A stretch of DNA of 64,000 nucleotides from Marthasterias glacialis (Eukaryota; Echinodermata; Asteroidea; Forcipulatida; Asteriidae). A program made the translations under genes and the position numbers. The DNA is taken from NCBI GenBank assembly GCA_911728455.2, contig CAJVRT020000005.1:62001-126000 (forward strand), given 5' to 3'. This document shows positions 62,270 to 64,000 of the stretch, piece by piece (the stretch's first letter is position 1; every line of letters begins with the position of its first letter). The notes below the pieces were generated by a model. That model saw only the letters and a list, made by a program, of their open reading frames with translations, made no database searches and had not been told where the DNA came from.

Positions 62270-62470
62270 GATATTTTGCTAACCACCGCAGATCTGGGCT
62301 TGCAAATTAGAGACCTGGTACCAGGGGATATGCCCTCTTGATTTTTATGAGCAAGAACAACTATGAATTTTTGGTCCAAAACTTTTTTTCGGAGGGTGGG
62401 GGGGGGGGGGGGGGGTAATAGAAAATTTGTGTTTTTTGGCCCTTAAACTTTTAGCCCAAAATAAGTGGCT
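62270..62470. repeat. Relic unit of the 185-bp array beyond module A
   Basis: GCAGATCTGGGCTTGCAAATTAGAG, CTGGTACCAGGGGATATGCC and TTTTTGGTCCAAAAC are the array's own phrases, followed by the longest G run (18 G, 62,398-62,415) and AAAATTTGTGTTTTTTGGC. The array therefore continued here before module A arrived. Confidence 0.8.
62398..62415 (+). repeat. G-homopolymer (18 G)
   Basis: This is the longest of the ten G runs, in the same relative place in the unit as the runs at 59,188, 59,382 and 59,577. Confidence 0.9.
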
Positions 62471-62522
62471 TGCAAATTAACTCCATAACTCCCATAAAGG
62501 TTGTGAAAAAAAATGTTTTTAC

Positions 62523-62664
62523 CTGCAGTTAGGTCCAGCAGTCTTGCATCACAAAATCAAAATTCCTGGACATCTAACAACATCTTCAACCCAGAAATGA
62601 CAAGGTAGCGGTGATGCTGCAAATACCCTTTAAACACATCTGCAAGGGATTTTTGTACACAGGG
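62523..62664 (-). repeat. Exon-like dispersed repeat, copy 4
   Basis: The minus strand reads TTTTCCCTCTTTGACAG, then a 142-bp core, then CTGCAG followed by GTAAAAAC. It shares CAGCATCACCGCT, GGTTGAAGATG and GATGCAAGACTGCTGGACCT with the other copies. Homology to copies 2 and 3 continues upstream to about 62,770 (CCAGATCCTGACAACATTAGG). One frame reads straight through the acceptor-like site as PDPDNIREDVAILTLLFSLF, so the site may be chance. The core frame ends in a stop at GAATTTTGA. Confidence 0.5.
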
Positions 62665-63010
62665 CTGTCAAAGAGGGAAAACAAGAGTGTTAGAATGGCA
62701 ACATCTTCCCTAATGTTGTCAGGATCTGGACAAGCATGACACTGGTGGAAAGTGTTATCCTTGGATGGGCAAATAGTGGAGTGATAAAAGGGAAGCAAGC
62801 AAAACTTAACTTCTGCTGTATAATCAATGTGTATTTATTTCTCTCCCAAATTGTTCATGTGCTTTTACCCATAATGCACTTGCGGGTGTTATATTGAATA
62901 ATGCACTTAGGCTATTACATCCCTCTCCAAGTTAAATTGAAACTAGCACATCTTAGTCCAAAGTGATAACACAATAAAAACGCAGCCCCTTGAAAGATTA
63001 AGAGGGTAAT

Positions 63011-63066
63011 AACAAACAAAGTTCAATTACAAATCTCCAACAAACAAAGTTCCATTATAAATCTCA
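63011..63066. repeat. 28-bp tandem duplication within the left arm
   Basis: AACAAACAAAGTTCAATTAC at 63,011 is repeated with changes as AACAAACAAAGTTCCATTAT at 63,039. The right arm has only one copy, so the duplication is specific to the left arm. Confidence 0.85.
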
Positions 63067-63334
63067 AATGAAAAAAGTTCTGTTTCAAAGCCAAGTTTTC
63101 TATTTGTTTTTTTGACCAGCGGCAGCCTGCTCCTACTAACCCGCCCGGTGTGTTTGCAGCAGAGAGCCAGTGGTGGTTTATTGCTTGGATCGCGCACTCA
63201 ATGTATGTAGCGACTGAGAGTATCGCAGGGGACCTGCTGCCACCTACCAAGGTAAGCCACTTAAAACTCCAGTCAGTGTGGCTGCTGAAGGCCATCACTT
63301 TCTAGCGGCTACAAGTACAACTCTAGTTATCGTA

Positions 63335-63697
63335 TAGTTGCGATAATCGTAAACCTCCATCCTCCCGACGGTCGGAGACCGGAGGATTACGACCCAAGAC
63401 GGGTATTATCCATGTAACTAGCAGTTTTGACCAGTTTTTGCCAAAACTCAGGATCAGGTTCGTCCATTTTTTAACACCCTCAAAAATCATGACATACATT
63501 CTAAAAACATGGAGTTGATCTTTATTGTATGACAACGCCATCTGGAACCCTTAAAACAAAATCATGAAAATATTTGGCACAAAAAAAGGACAAAAACGTA
63601 CCAAAAGACTGACCAAAATATCAATTGACTAAATCCATTGACTACAACCAATCAGCGTGACCCAACTAAACACGCATCCGGATGAGCCATGGCTGTC
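63335..63697 (-). mobile_element. Module B: 363-bp inverted copy of module A
   Basis: This is the reverse complement of 61,902-62,269 with scattered substitutions and small indels. It sits inside the inverted-repeat element, so module A is either a piece of another such element or the source of this interior. Its left end holds an inverted repeat (GTAAACCTCC facing GGAGGATTAC around a CCGACGGTCGG centre), equivalent to the hairpin at the right end of module A. Confidence 0.7.
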
Positions 63698-64000
63698 GTG
63701 TGCGTATCGGCTTTTCCAGCTTGCAAAGTCACCGCCTGTGTGTGTAAGCATCGATCCCCGGACCGTGTGCGCAGCATGCAGGTACCTATGACCCAAGACG
63801 GGCTCTCTGCTGCAAACACACTGGGCGGGTTAGTAGGAGCAGGCCGCCGCTGGTCAAAAAAACAAACAGAAAACTTGACTTTGAAACAGAGCTTTTTTCA
63901 TTTGAGATTTGTAATTGAACTTTGTTTGTTTTTACCCTCTTAATCTTTCAAGGGGCTTCGTTTTTATTGTGTTATCACTTTGGACTAACTTACATCGTGT

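Larger units (their letters stand above)
62953..63988. mobile_element. Inverted-repeat element, 1,036 bp, arms of 216 and 188 bp
   Basis: The left arm 62,953-63,168 starts TTAGTCCAAAGTGATAACAC and the right arm 63,801-63,988 is its reverse complement, ending TATCACTTTGGACTAA. The match includes AGCCCCTTGAAAGATTAAGAG, TTGACCAGCGGC and CCTGCTCCTACTAACCCGCC. The 28-bp length difference is explained by a tandem duplication in the left arm. The 632-bp interior contains module B. No transposase is visible. The outer ends carry no clear target-site duplication: ACATC lies just outside the left arm and again four bases beyond the right. This fits a fold-back or MITE-like non-autonomous element. Confidence 0.7.

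Overview
The window is eukaryotic nuclear DNA, most likely from an animal and plausibly a marine invertebrate. This rests on long non-coding stretches, GT-AG splice-like signals, poly-G tracts, fold-back repeats and a very long satellite array, with no compact operon-like genes. The species cannot be named from the sequence. I found no rRNA, tRNA, CRISPR array or complete protein gene.

Bases 1 to about 50,847 (79% of the window) are one head-to-tail satellite array. The monomer is 311 bp, about 164 copies, all in the same orientation, and the array runs off the left edge. Each typical monomer is about 46% G+C, keeps about 15 CpG sites, and carries three striking motifs: a perfect 22-bp palindrome, a TGACGTCA (CRE/ATF-type) site beside an AAGATGGCC (YY1-like) core, and a 17-bp match to the CENP-B box with 8 of 9 core positions. 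Copies are almost identical in the left 7.8 kb. Further right they fall into sub-families and multi-monomer duplications of 2, 3, 5, 6, 13 and 18 units, and they are most damaged near the right edge. A minority 'type B' monomer, mostly at 20-32.5 kb, has lost the CENP-B-like spacing and the CRE core together. Small reading frames inside the array come from single-base indels and are not genes.

The right flank (50,848-64,000) is a patchwork of non-coding DNA and repeats. It holds ten G-homopolymers of 10 or more bases, all on the + strand. It also holds a TTTG-rich low-complexity block (52.0 kb), a GC-richer island (53.0-53.4 kb), three large imperfect palindromes or inverted repeats (54.43-54.85, 58.0-59.1 and 62.95-63.99 kb), and a second tandem array of about 185-bp units (59.1-61.9 kb). 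A 365-bp module occurs twice in inverted orientation (61.9 and 63.3 kb). A four-copy dispersed repeat (51.8, 57.2, 57.7, 62.5 kb) looks like an exon with flanking splice sites.

The only stretch that reads like protein is on the minus strand at 55,600-56,275. It has five open blocks in changing frames behind a good splice acceptor, best read as a decayed pseudogene exon, possibly with a death-fold-like segment. A short candidate terminal exon lies on the plus strand at 55,263-55,352. The overall picture is the edge of a large, possibly centromeric or heterochromatic satellite block meeting repeat-rich pericentric DNA; that functional reading is inference.
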